Shown: piece by piece, positions 33,959 to 42,400 of the stretch
Numbering within the stretch: the stretch's first letter is position 1
Layout: each line of letters starts with the position of its first letter
From: a virus
Direction: 5' to 3' (one strand)
DNA: 62,111 bases
IMG/VR virus record: IMGVR_UViG_3300044681_000510
Span: 1 to 62,111 of that record
The notes under the pieces: model-generated
What the model was told of the DNA's origin: nothing
The model's database searches: none
Seen by the model: the letters and a program-made list of their open reading frames with translations, nothing else
Program-made: the position numbers and the translations under genes

Positions 33959-34121
33959 CTAGATTCTCCTTATTCAAAACATACAACATATTAGCAACAG
34001 AAAAACCTAATTCAGTAAGTCTATAATAATCCCTACCATCCTCACCCCAACAAATCTCAACAAAATCAAGAGTTACCAGATAATCAAGAAGATCATGCCC
34101 AACCTTTTCAATGTCATCCAT
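33936..34121 (-). CDS. small winged-helix-like hypothetical protein
   Basis: 61 residues, MDDIEKVGHDLLDYLVTLDF then DYYRLTELGFSVANML. The LTELG segment in a short helix-strand order resembles winged-helix proteins, but the similarity is weak. Function unknown. Confidence 0.55.
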   Translation of the reverse strand: MDDIEKVGHDLLDYLVTLDFVEICWGEDGRDYYRLTELGFSVANMLYVLNKENLDDGYQVC

Positions 34122-34122
34122 G

Positions 34123-34506
34123 TTACCACCATCCTACTAGTGTATAATTATTGTCAACACAAACCTTCATAAACTTATGAAGATCACGAATCTCATCAAT
34201 TTTGTAATGATACTCAATATCTCCATTATTATGGAGTTCATCTAGAGCATCTTGCAATTCCTCACTAGTACCACCAAGAAGAAACTCATCAATAGCATTA
34301 TAAAGCAAGGTAACTTCATCTGAACTATTGCGTTCAGTATACAGATCAACTTGATCATTTGTTACCCAGTTTACAAAACTATTGTAGACTTTACCACGAA
34401 ACGAAGAACCGCTACCACTAAACATACCACCACAAAGACTGATCCCATCAAAGTTAGAATCAGGTGCTTGCTTCTTTCCATCAAAAGCATATGTATCAAG
34501 CCCCAT
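34123..34506 (-). CDS. hypothetical early protein
   Basis: 127 residues from the ATG with GGGAG upstream; the longer frame has no ribosome site. It opens MGLDTYAFDGKK and has FSGSGSSFRGK in a glycine-rich loop. The MGLD-YA opening is seen in other phage hypothetical proteins. Function unknown. Confidence 0.62.
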   Translation of the reverse strand: MGLDTYAFDGKKQAPDSNFDGISLCGGMFSGSGSSFRGKVYNSFVNWVTNDQVDLYTERNSSDEVTLLYNAIDEFLLGGTSEELQDALDELHNNGDIEYHYKIDEIRDLHKFMKVCVDNNYTLVGWW

Positions 34507-34702
34507 TATAGTTCTCCCAAAAGAATTGATATAGTTCATTACCAAACTCATCATCCTCACTAGGCTCAATATGAGATCCGTAGATATCCTCAATATGATC
34601 AATCTCAACATGAGGATAACCATCGGGATCTTCAATTGTAGTCAACTTGGCAATATACTCCTCACCCATATACTCAAACTTATATTCGCTAGGGGTTTCC
34701 AT
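34496..34702 (-). CDS. small acidic hypothetical protein
   Basis: 68 residues, acidic (EPSEDDEFGNELYQFF). It overlaps the next start by 11 bases. A DNA-mimic or protein-inhibitor role would fit the charge, but no motif supports it. Confidence 0.6.
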   Translation of the reverse strand: METPSEYKFEYMGEEYIAKLTTIEDPDGYPHVEIDHIEDIYGSHIEPSEDDEFGNELYQFFWENYNGA

Positions 34703-34704
34703 AA

Positions 34705-34860
34705 TTAAATCCTTGAGTTTCCATGAAAGAGAAGTAAATGATTGATTAGATGACTACAGTCAACAAGAAGTTCTTTGATTTCTTTTGTATCAAAAGAATC
34801 TTCCTCATTATAGTTTTCAAGATAGTAAAAAATACGATCAAGAACTTCACTAGGTTTCAC
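34705..34860 (-). CDS. small hypothetical protein with GTG start
   Basis: 51 residues, beginning MKPSEVLDRIFYYLENYNEE with GTG read as Met. GGAG lies 9 bases upstream, and the start overlaps the previous stop (GTGA). Acidic and helical. Function unknown. Confidence 0.6.
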   Translation of the reverse strand: MKPSEVLDRIFYYLENYNEEDSFDTKEIKELLVDCSHLINHLLLFHGNSRI

Positions 34861-35048
34861 TTGGTAAATCTCCGTGCAGCATCAGCCTTATACTGATCCA
34901 CAATACTAGGGTATTGAATACCATCTCTCATAATAGGGGCATAGATATCAATCTTGCCATCAAAGTGATCCTTTTGTGCCTGATTCCACGAATCATACAG
35001 ATCACCCCAACGATAACTAATACCATTCAAAACAATTTTCTTAGACAT
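34857..35048 (-). CDS. small hypothetical protein
   Basis: 63 residues, MSKKIVLNGISYRWGDLYDS onward, with DQYKADAARRF at the end. Overlaps both neighbours by 4-8 bases. Not recognised. Confidence 0.58.
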   Translation of the reverse strand: MSKKIVLNGISYRWGDLYDSWNQAQKDHFDGKIDIYAPIMRDGIQYPSIVDQYKADAARRFTK

Positions 35049-35394
35049 TCAGAAGATCCTTTGTGTTGACATCAGATGCAAACTCAACTTCAACCTTGGT
35101 CTTTGTAATCATTACAGACTCTTGATCCAAATGCTTACAGACAGTAGCAACAAGAGAACGAATAACAGCATCAATCTTATCAGCTTCTCCGGTAATAATA
35201 CCAACCTTCCACCACTTGTCAACCGCAAGATTACCATTCTTCATAATATAACAACCCTCACCTTCGGTAACAGAACATCCACCAAAGTGTTCACTAGTGT
35301 ATCGAACAAAACTATGAAGAATACTAGAGGCTACATCAGTACGCCTACGATCATTGTCATGCTTTGGAATAAGCACATTATACTCAGTCAACAT
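35041..35394 (-). CDS. hypothetical early protein
   Basis: 117 residues with an alternating helix-strand pattern (SSILHSFVRYTSEHFGGCSV; KVGIITGEADKIDAVI). No catalytic motif recognised. Overlaps the next gene by 11 bases. Confidence 0.6.
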   Translation of the reverse strand: MLTEYNVLIPKHDNDRRRTDVASSILHSFVRYTSEHFGGCSVTEGEGCYIMKNGNLAVDKWWKVGIITGEADKIDAVIRSLVATVCKHLDQESVMITKTKVEVEFASDVNTKDLLNV

Positions 35395-35896
35395 CTTCGG
35401 TATTCCTTTCCTTTACAATGTAATACCCATCACCATTGTCAACAAGTTCGTAATCACTATCTTCGTACATATTGTTCATATTGAACATCTCAACCAACTC
35501 CGCTGGAATAGGACTATCCATCTCATAATAGTCTTCATAAAGACCATACTCAGGATCAGTACCATACTTACCAACAAATCCCATTCCAGGCTCAAAGAAA
35601 TAAGCCTCTACTGTCCAACCATCTGCAACCATTGCCTTATAAACTTCTTCGGGAGGACACCAAGCAGACTCAAAAGAAATCTCAATCTGATTCTTAGTAG
35701 ATGCAAACTGAACCCAAGAAAGATCGTGTGCTTCCCACTTGGTTCCCCAAGTATTGATCGCCTTGTCATATTCCCACTCACCAAGTGGCAGGATATAATC
35801 GAAGAAGATATCCTTATTTAATGAATCTTTGAGAGCCTGAATCTTTGCAGGATCATTATGACTAAGGACAACACTATTCACGCACCAGTTAGGCAT
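35384..35896 (-). CDS. YubB/Api92-like ferredoxin-fold protein (DUF1281)
   Basis: 170 residues. MPNWCVNSVVLSHNDPAKI at the start, followed by FFDYILPLGEWEYD and WGTKWEAHDLSW, is the standard pattern of the YubB/Api92 family common in phages and plasmids. The function is unknown. Very acidic C-terminal part. Confidence 0.82.
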   Translation of the reverse strand: MPNWCVNSVVLSHNDPAKIQALKDSLNKDIFFDYILPLGEWEYDKAINTWGTKWEAHDLSWVQFASTKNQIEISFESAWCPPEEVYKAMVADGWTVEAYFFEPGMGFVGKYGTDPEYGLYEDYYEMDSPIPAELVEMFNMNNMYEDSDYELVDNGDGYYIVKERNTEDVD

Positions 35897-36095
35897 TTGC
35901 TTTGTCTCCTAGATAAAAGGAAAGATCATCACGATGACACGAAACAACATCAGATCCAACACCACCAACTTTCATAGCAGCACGATTAGCATCATACTTT
36001 GTAGCGTGGAATGAAAAAACTCTCCACTTGGGATTGTCTGGAGTACGATAGACAACCCACCAATCCATGTCCATATTAGGGGCACTAGTTTCCAT
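35889..36095 (-). CDS. small hypothetical protein
   Basis: 68 residues from the ATG ending at 36095. It contains WWVVYRTPDNPKWRVFSFHATKY. GAAGAA stands upstream and overlaps the membrane peptide upstream. Function unknown. Confidence 0.58.
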   Translation of the reverse strand: METSAPNMDMDWWVVYRTPDNPKWRVFSFHATKYDANRAAMKVGGVGSDVVSCHRDDLSFYLGDKANA

Positions 36096-36192
36096 TTGAT
36101 TTCTTCTTCCAATAAAAGTACAAGATAACAGGAGTTGCAACGAGCAACCCAATTACCTTGATATACCAAGAAACAAGAATGTAATCATCCAT
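36085..36192 (-). CDS. tiny single-pass membrane peptide
   Basis: 35 residues: MDDYILVSWYIKVIGLLVA then PVILYFYWKKKSN. One hydrophobic helix with a lysine-rich C-terminus, consistent with an N-out or N-in single-pass protein. GGGAG stands 8 bases before the ATG, and it overlaps both neighbours. Possibly an early inner-membrane factor. Confidence 0.58.
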   Translation of the reverse strand: MDDYILVSWYIKVIGLLVATPVILYFYWKKKSNGN

Positions 36193-36574
36193 TTACAGTC
36201 TCCCTTACAAAAGGATCAATACCAAGAGGAATCTTCTCACTTCCAATCCAGTAATCAGAAACCATACCGTTACGATAGGTGAGATACCACTCGTGATTCT
36301 TTTGATAAATGCTACAGTTAGTACCAAAGATACTAAGGATAGCATTCAACCGATCCTTTGTAGTTCTTGTTCTCCAACCACAATCACGAATCCAAAGAAC
36401 ATAATGTCCCTTGGCATAATCGTACTGAATAACAGCAATACGATTGTTGTGAAGAAGATACTCAACAAGGGGATATCCATTCTCATCCTTCCAAACACAA
36501 AGTTCTGAAGAACCACGCTTGAAAGACTTGAGATTACGAATCCCATCACGAATCTTACGATCAATCACTCTCAT
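36185..36574 (-). CDS. hypothetical early protein
   Basis: 129 residues, basic at the N-terminus (MRVIDRKIRDGIRNLKSFKRG), then beta-rich with many aromatic residues. No motif recognised. Overlaps the previous stop by 14 bases. Confidence 0.6.
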   Translation of the reverse strand: MRVIDRKIRDGIRNLKSFKRGSSELCVWKDENGYPLVEYLLHNNRIAVIQYDYAKGHYVLWIRDCGWRTRTTKDRLNAILSIFGTNCSIYQKNHEWYLTYRNGMVSDYWIGSEKIPLGIDPFVRETVNG

Positions 36575-36788
36575 TGGAAACTTCCTTTATTGAAGGAGTG
36601 GAATCAATCCACCGCATATCACACCAACCAGAAACCAGATCAACAACACCATCATCAAAGAGTTTCTGCTTTGCCATAGCAATCAGAATGTTTGGATCAG
36701 ATTCCCTGTTAGTCATCGTAGTAACCCTAGTACTAACAGAAACTCCACAACCATCACCACAAGACCAAGAAACAATCCAAGTTTTCAT
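36561..36788 (-). CDS. small hypothetical protein
   Basis: 75 residues, MKTWIVSWSCGDGCGVSVS onward. It begins after the structured stretch at 36.8-37.2 kb, with AGGAG 8 bases upstream of the ATG. Not recognised. Confidence 0.6.
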   Translation of the reverse strand: MKTWIVSWSCGDGCGVSVSTRVTTMTNRESDPNILIAMAKQKLFDDGVVDLVSGWCDMRWIDSTPSIKEVSNESD

Positions 36789-37159
36789 TTGTTTCTCCTA
36801 AAGATGGAAAAGAACAGAACAGATTGAAACATGGGTATTGTTGTATATCTTGTGTATAGCACCAATAGTTACAAACTATCTACTCGCTATACCAAATAGA
36901 TAGCAAGTAACACAAAGCAATACCCATGTTCCAAACTATTCTGCAAGTGTATCGTAGGGTACTCTCCGAAGAGAATACCGTGGCGAACCACTTGCCTACC
37001 TTGATTCTGGACATATCTCGACACCCCTCTTTATCTCCTTTGTGTGGATGAGGAATCTACACAACATATGTGGTTATTTAGGCTACCACGCGAAATGCCT
37101 GAAACATTCCCATGATATTTCTACCATGAGAACGCGGGAGAGTACTGCCCTCCGAAGGA
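36789..37159 (-). ncRNA. noncoding stretch with stacked hairpins
   Basis: 371 bases with no convincing gene. It contains an imperfect 15-base inverted repeat spanning 36826-36932 (14 of 15 pairs), with a nested 7-bp CTATCTA/TAGATAG stem (36876-36903). Next come a CGAA-loop hairpin at 36958-36979 and an 8-bp hairpin at 37042-37062. Candidates are an RNA-processing or attenuation region before the 36561-36788 gene. A weak 44-codon frame (MSRIKVGKW...) occurs but has a poor ribosome site. Confidence 0.55.
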
Positions 37160-37234
37160 TCAGTCTAGGACATACACAAGACATCCTAGAGGAATACCAA
37201 CAACAACAAGAAGAATTGAGATCAACTCAATCAT
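37160..37234 (-). CDS. tiny membrane peptide
   Basis: 24 residues, MIELISILLVVVGIPLGCLV onward. AAGGAAAC stands upstream of the ATG, just after the previous gene's stop. A 7-bp hairpin overlaps its end (37164-37190). Translation unproven. Confidence 0.42.
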   Translation of the reverse strand: MIELISILLVVVGIPLGCLVYVLD

Positions 37235-37254
37235 TGTTTGTTTCCTTTCTTGGA

Positions 37255-37470
37255 TTACCTAGCAACTCCCCACTTACCATTGGGAAGAAGCATGTCACAA
37301 TCAAACTTTGACCAACGCAAACCGCAGCACTCACAATGCTCGGTAGTAAACCAATCCTTCTTCTCAAGTTCAAGCCAAGCATGGTCAACAGATTGTGCCT
37401 GAACAACAAACTTATCAGGTCCAACAAACACACCACCACTATTGTTCTGATTGAAACGGTAAGTGTTCAT
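37255..37470 (-). CDS. conserved small phage protein (MNTYRFNQNNSGG family)
   Basis: 71 residues from the ATG ending at 37470 with AAAGG upstream. The opening NTYRFNQNNSGGVF, then AWLELEKKDWFTTEHCECCGLRW, matches a family of phage proteins with a CxxC pair and unknown role. It follows two leader hairpins (37484-37496 and 37510-37537). Confidence 0.72.
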   Translation of the reverse strand: MNTYRFNQNNSGGVFVGPDKFVVQAQSVDHAWLELEKKDWFTTEHCECCGLRWSKFDCDMLLPNGKWGVAR

Positions 37471-37483
37471 GTTCAAACCTTTC

Positions 37484-37537
37484 CCGGCAATGCCGGATTA
37501 GAGGAAAGATATCCATAGGATATTTCACCTATGGATA
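37484..37537 (-). repeat. leader hairpins; copy A of the ATATTTCA-loop hairpin
   Basis: A 5-bp hairpin CCGGC-AAT-GCCGG (37484-37496) is followed by a perfect 10-bp stem TATCCATAGG/CCTATGGATA closing the 8-base loop ATATTTCA (37510-37537). The second hairpin has a diverged but still paired twin at 37806-37837 with the same loop. Confidence 0.75.
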
Positions 37538-37805
37538 CCCGATCTGATCCTATTATATTCTTCTAGTGGATCTGCTAGAGTATACTATGAACGGTATACA
37601 AGCGTTGATCTATTGTTGGTTTGGATTCTTTCCAAATGCTCCAACCGCATAAGGAAGAACCAATAGATCAGTAAATACCCCCACGCATACCCGTCGATAT
37701 GCATGGGACGCACTATGCCTAAATCCTATTTATACTCGCATAGTCGAGTAACCCTTGTTTTCTCTGCTTACTGAAATGGCGGGTCATTCCTACAGTTCCG
37801 GGAAA
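37538..37805. other. noncoding stretch with a 65-base hairpin
   Basis: No gene is seen. A large inverted repeat (37606-37670) pairs TGATCTATTG...GGTT with AACCAATAGATCA, with a nested 6-bp TTTGGA/TCCAAA stem. There is a GTATAC pair at 37580-37600 and an ACTCG/CGAGT hairpin near 37733-37750. I see no clear promoter. Confidence 0.5.
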
Positions 37806-37837
37806 GATATCTATGGAATATTTCATCCGTAGATATC
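37806..37837 (-). repeat. copy B of the ATATTTCA-loop hairpin
   Basis: A 12-bp stem GATATCTATGGA/TCCGTAGATATC closes the loop ATATTTCA (37818-37825). It lies just downstream of the 37844-38074 gene. The stem has changed relative to copy A while pairing is kept. Confidence 0.75.
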
Positions 37838-37843
37838 AGAAGA

Positions 37844-38074
37844 TCAGCGAATCACGATGATCTTATCTTTCGCATTCCACGAAACCGGAGCCATCTTGTC
37901 GATGGACTTGATAAGTCCAACGACAACATTACCATCCACAAGTTCACCATCATTCAACCCGAAACTAGGGGCCAGCGCATTCCGAACCATGCGAATGAAA
38001 GTAACGATTCCATGCCGATTGACAGACAGACGAACCCATTCCTTTCGCCAATCCACCTTCTTCGGATCAGTCAT
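37844..38074 (-). CDS. small hypothetical protein
   Basis: 76 residues, MTDPKKVDWRKEWVRLSVN onward; GGAGC stands 4 bases before the ATG. GC content is higher than for neighbouring structural genes. Function unknown. Confidence 0.62.
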   Translation of the reverse strand: MTDPKKVDWRKEWVRLSVNRHGIVTFIRMVRNALAPSFGLNDGELVDGNVVVGLIKSIDKMAPVSWNAKDKIIVIR

Positions 38075-38105
38075 GTATGCTCCATTCTCCCATGAAAGGG
38101 ATAAA

Positions 38106-38125
38106 CCCCGGTATTACTACCGGGG
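38106..38125. other. perfect 8-bp hairpin between early genes
   Basis: CCCCGGTA and TACCGGGG enclose TTAC. It has no T-run, so a terminator is unlikely; RNA processing or mRNA stability is possible. Confidence 0.6.
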
Positions 38126-38149
38126 AGAATCCATGCCATTGGATGAGTA

Positions 38150-38419
38150 TCAGATTCCAAGAATCGCCGCAGCGTCAGCGATCTTCGCCGCATTTCGCTC
38201 CGCAGCCGAAACCACGGTCTTCGGAATCGCTTTGTCCACCTTCGCCTCCCACGCCATTTGGTTCGTGAGGATGCTGACACCGTACTTCTTCTCGATCACA
38301 CCCTTGAGAACCGTATAGTTACGCCGTCCACGATTCGACAGAACACCATGAGCAACCAACTTGGCGAACACCTCAAGGATGCAATCACCTTGCTCCCGCT
38401 CACTCATCTGATTCCACAT
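38150..38419 (-). CDS. small helical protein, possibly DNA-binding
   Basis: 89 residues; AAAGGA lies 7 bases before the ATG. MWNQMSEREQGDCILEVFAK, then GVLSNRGRRNYTVLKGVIEKKYGVS. The helix-rich order suggests a small regulator. Not recognised. Confidence 0.62.
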   Translation of the reverse strand: MWNQMSEREQGDCILEVFAKLVAHGVLSNRGRRNYTVLKGVIEKKYGVSILTNQMAWEAKVDKAIPKTVVSAAERNAAKIADAAAILGI

Positions 38420-38569
38420 TTCAGAATCCTTTGTCCATTGGACAATAAAGTTACCCTATGCTCTCGACCATCGAAAGCATGGGATTCGCTACCCTAGAAT
38501 CGAATATGCATTCCTCATTTATATTTAGTGGGAAGGTGCAGGCGTTCTACCGCTAGGGTAACGAATCCC

Positions 38570-38625
38570 TCCCGAACGGGTTGCCAAGGATTCCTAGAAA
38601 AGAGCAGGAATCCACCCATTCGGGA
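38570..38625. repeat. 56-base double-stem hairpin
   Basis: TCCCGAACGGG pairs with CCCATTCGGGA (one mismatch). Inside, GGATTCCT pairs with AGGAATCC around a 10-base loop. The form is similar to RNase III sites of T7 early RNA. Confidence 0.65.
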
Positions 38626-38850
38626 AGGATCGGAAATAGAACTATTTCGGCGATGCCAACGCATCACACAATGGAGAACCTTACAATTATTCATTCCATT
38701 GCTCGGTCCCGTCATCGGACCGAACCACGACCGCTAGAATGCCGCAAGGTAAACCCTTGCCGATTGTGACCATTCTACCCTTACGGGCTTGTGGTCACAT
38801 CCTAGGCTAATGCCGCACCGGACATTTCAGGATTCCGGCGGTCCGTTAGA

Positions 38851-38931
38851 CCACGATTCTCGCATCGGATGGTTCCATCCAATCGTTCCGCCGTGCGTAC
38901 CTTCAGGGGCATCGTGCGGAGAGAATCGTGG
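38851..38931. repeat. 81-base hairpin with perfect 11-bp ends
   Basis: CCACGATTCTC and GAGAATCGTGG are exact inverted repeats; GATGG/CCATC forms a small inner stem at 38868-38879. Confidence 0.65.
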
Positions 38932-39116
38932 GATGTCAAAGAATCCGAAGGTAGTAGCCGATTCCCGCCGATTCCGCAGCCCTTGCCGATCTACGACCGA
39001 TAACGCAGGGGCAGGGCGAGGGACTGCCCGCGAGGGGGGGCCACGGGGGACGCTTCAAGCGACCGAAGGGAGCGAGTCCCCTTATAAATTTCTGACCCCT
39101 AAGTCGATTTCCTAAG

Positions 39117-39189
39117 CTCTCCCAGATGGACTTGAACCAACGACCCGAGAGTTAACAGCTCTCTGCTCTACCGACTGAGCTATAGGAGA
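39117..39189 (-). tRNA. tRNA-Asn (anticodon GUU)
   Basis: 73 bases. Acceptor TCTCCTA pairs with TGGGAGA; anticodon stem GAGAG/CTCTC with loop CTGTTAA; T-arm GTTGG-TTCAAGT-CCATC; discriminator G. It stands apart from the other five tRNAs, at the presumed genome end. Confidence 0.94.
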
Positions 39190-39369
39190 ATAAGTACCCC
39201 CGCAGATATCTGGGGATAACGCAGGGGATTGAATTATTCATGTTATATCGAAATCGACCGGGATGGGAACCTGTGTAGTGATATTTATGTATTGTATGCT
39301 AGGAATCCCCTTAGATCCCTTTGGGGAACTAAAGGTATAAATACAAATATTATTTAATCCTATAGAGTC

Positions 39370-39402
39370 CCCTTAAGGGTATCCTAAGGATACCCCTAAG
39401 GG
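39370..39402 (-). terminator. strong hairpin after the giant gene
   Basis: A 14-bp stem with one A-C mismatch (CCCTTA and GGGTATCC with their complements) closes the loop TAA. No T-run follows, so it may be a late terminator or a processing site. It adjoins candidate promoter copy 3. Confidence 0.5.
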
Positions 39403-39424
39403 AAATATCTATAGCTCCAACTAT
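39403..39424 (-). promoter_or_regulatory. candidate phage promoter element (copy 3)
   Basis: Minus strand ATAGTTGGAGCTATAGATAT shares most of its bases with the elements at 26454, 33550 and 15684. It lies between the stop of the giant gene and the hairpin before the early region. Upstream and downstream of it, 39190-39429 holds no gene. Confidence 0.48.
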
Positions 39425-39429
39425 TTGTA

Positions 39430-42400
39430 TTATTGATTGGACATGTCTTCCAATAGGTTTGCCAAATCTGTCGAAACTCCGGTATTTGGGGTGGATCTTC
39501 CTTGATCTAGGGTCTTTCTTAGGGTTTCCCTAAGGAGTTCATCCTTGCGTTCCTTGGGCATTCCCCCCTGCATTTTACTATAGGTGTAATCTGACTTTTT
39601 GGTATATACATTCTTTTTCTTTTTAATTAGATTCATGTATCTACCCATAGCATCAGCTTCATTAATAATACCAGCTTCTACCAACAATCTTGCAGGAATT
39701 GCAATTGGGGATTTATTTAATAATGTATTATAACCAATTAATGGTAATTCCCCTGTTGCTGCTGCTATTTTGGCAGGATCTCCGCTTGGAATAGCATCGG
39801 TTACTAGATCCTTGAATCCGGTAAACATCTTGTATGGTGTATTCAAAGCAATGTTTAAACCGGGGTAAGAAACTGGAGTACCATAGGACTTTAGAGGACC
39901 ACCCATCAATTGTGAGACTCCGCCCAAGGATGAGGATAGAATCCCGTTAAAGGCTCCTAGAGCGGGTAGAGAATACATCATCCTAAATAGGTATGTTTCT
40001 GGGTTTCTCTGCATTTCCTTTTCAATATCTTCAACATCCCTACCCATTATCCATTCCTTTAGATATTCGGTAGCTGCTGTTAGACCTGAATAAAGAATTA
40101 GAGATCCGAGATAGGCTGAAGCTCCCATGCTTGCGTATCCGCCGATAACATTGTTTTGGAAGCTTTGTGACCAACCCAACAATGCCTTAGTAAGTCTACC
40201 AAGTGGTGTTCTAGATTCAAACCTTAGTTCTTTATTTAGACCCCTAGGTAGTGAGATAGCACCTCTGGTTGTTGTTAAGGTTTCTGCGGCATACATTAAA
40301 GATTCAAAAGCATCCATTCCCTGTGTACCGTCTACTCCATCAATAACCTGTTGTTTCATGTTTTCATGGAACAGTTCTTTGAGTTCTGCCCAATTAATTA
40401 AGCCTCTCTTGGAATATCTTGGTCCTAGTTGTTGGAATGCTTTTTTGAGAGCATTAATCTTTTCAATTGTATTTACACCATACTTATTCATAGCCATAGC
40501 AATATCCCAACGATCACCAAAACCAGATTTTCTAGCAATATCTTTAAATACCTTAACTAGTTCTGCTTCAGCTTTAGGATCTAAAGCAGCAGCTTCCTCT
40601 AGTCTCTTTAGAGTGGCGTTTGTGTTTGGATCAGCTAGTGCGGTAAAGAATCGTTCGGCTGCACCGTTGTTAATAACCTTGGCAATAGATTTTCCGTATA
40701 CTTGCATAGCTAGCTTTCTAGCATAGTATGTAGTATATCTTACAGAACCGATTTCAACCATTGCATTTCCAAAGACATCAAAACTATCGCTGATAAGACC
40801 AAAACGACTATCTTCTCTAGTTGCTGTAATTCGATCAAACCATCTAGAAATCTTTGGAACACCGTCCAAGTCAGAATTAATGATTCTATCCTGAAGATCA
40901 GAGCGAACAAGATCAATAAAGAATACACTATCTCTTAATTCATCTTGTAAAGCCTTGGATGTTGAGAATCGTTTATCACCAATAATAATTCTAAGACCAT
41001 CCCAAATATTTTTAATAGTCTGAATAGTACCTACGGTTGCTGGTCCTCTTATTAGATGTTGTAATGGTTCTGACAAACTGGTAATACCCCAGATTGGGGC
41101 ACTAGCTCCACGAACCATAGATAGACCAATTTCTGTAAACTCCATTCCTAAGGTTGTCTCACCGGATGATAGAGTACCTAATCTTCCTAGATAAAATAGA
41201 TATTCATTGGCAATTCTATCATAACCAATAAGCAAATCTTTAATTTGGTCTTCTGATGCACCCAATGCTCTTAGGTCTTGTTCATCAGCTCGTCTTACAA
41301 TATCTAAAAATTTATTAAATCTAATACCTTTTGTTCCTAGCATTCTATCTAGTTCTTTTTGAAGTAATAGATCAAATCCTCTAGATTTTAAGAAGTTAGA
41401 GTAAGCCTCAAGTGGATCGTTTCTAGTAATCTTAAGTAGTACATCGCTTTTTAGGAGTTCATCCCAAGTTAGTGGCTTTACAGCAATACCGTATTCAATT
41501 CGATTACGATCTCTTAGCAAAGTCATTGGGCTTAGTGGATTTCCTCTTCTTGAAGCAAGATGCTTGCTATATCTTCCCTGATAAAGCTTAGAATCTAGGT
41601 ATTCACTCATTATGGTGTACAGTGGTGATACTGGATTTCCGGGGAAGTTTGCTTTCCATTGTTTTCCAATATGATTAGTACTACCATCCAATACTTCATT
41701 ATATTTAGCCAAATCTGGTAGTGATAGGTCTGCCTTTTTTCTTGGAATTAAACAAACAACCAATTCACCAGTATTAGAATCCTTATAAACAAAGTGTTTC
41801 TTACTTGCTTCTCCAGCCATTTGAGCAAAGGTTCTTGCATCACTTCCGGGGGCATATCTAGCAACTTCTAGATTTCGTAGTGTTTGCTGATCAAAGTTTG
41901 CTTCTGTTAAGAAGTGTATTCTTCTTCCTTCTACTTCTCTACCCTTATCTAGAATACCTGCTTGTGGATCATCGCTATTATCGAATAGCCAACCCATAGA
42001 AAGCATAATATCTGTAGATAGGTCATCTGAATTAAGTAGTGTTTCTCGTCTTACCCCAACTAGAGCCTTAATGATTTGATCTCTGTTTTGTGGTAGTACT
42101 CTTTCACCAATAAAGGTAATTGGGAAGTATTCTGTTGGGTTTACTGGATTTCCTTGCTTATCCTTTAATTCAATCCATCCAGTTTCGTTTTCAAGATCTA
42201 GGATCTTTTTATTTAAACCAACAACAGCACCGTATAGTTTTTGAGCGTAGTCAAAAGTTTTGTTTACTAGTTCTGGTCTTGGAGATGGAATTGCTATAGC
42301 AACAGCAGCTTCAATTATATTTCTATTTAAAGTGCTTTTTGAACCAAGAGCTTTCATAACTTCAATAAATACATTTTCAACAATCTTTTCACTTGGAACT

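Larger units (their letters stand above)
38420..39116. other. 697-base structured noncoding region, GC-richer than the rest
   Basis: No gene with a ribosome site is seen on either strand. It contains at least six hairpins: 38570-38625 (11-bp outer and 8-bp inner stem), 38703-38723 (7 bp), 38744-38760 (6 bp), 38765-38799 (8 bp), 38851-38931 (11 bp with a 5-bp inner stem) and a GGGGAC/GTCCCC stem near 39045-39082. It lies next to the likely left genome end and should carry early promoters, but no clean -35/-10 pair could be assigned. Confidence 0.55.

Noticed and set aside
36930-37020. 44-codon frame MSRIKVGKW
   Set aside because: The ribosome site is too far from the ATG, and the sequence is explained by inverted repeats.
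38515-38715. 66-codon minus-strand frame in the structured early region
   Set aside because: It has no ribosome site, runs through hairpin arms and has no protein-like composition.
38700-39400. Host sigma-70 promoters for early genes
   Set aside because: Several AT-rich -10-like hexamers exist, but none has a convincing -35 at the right spacing, so none is listed as a feature.
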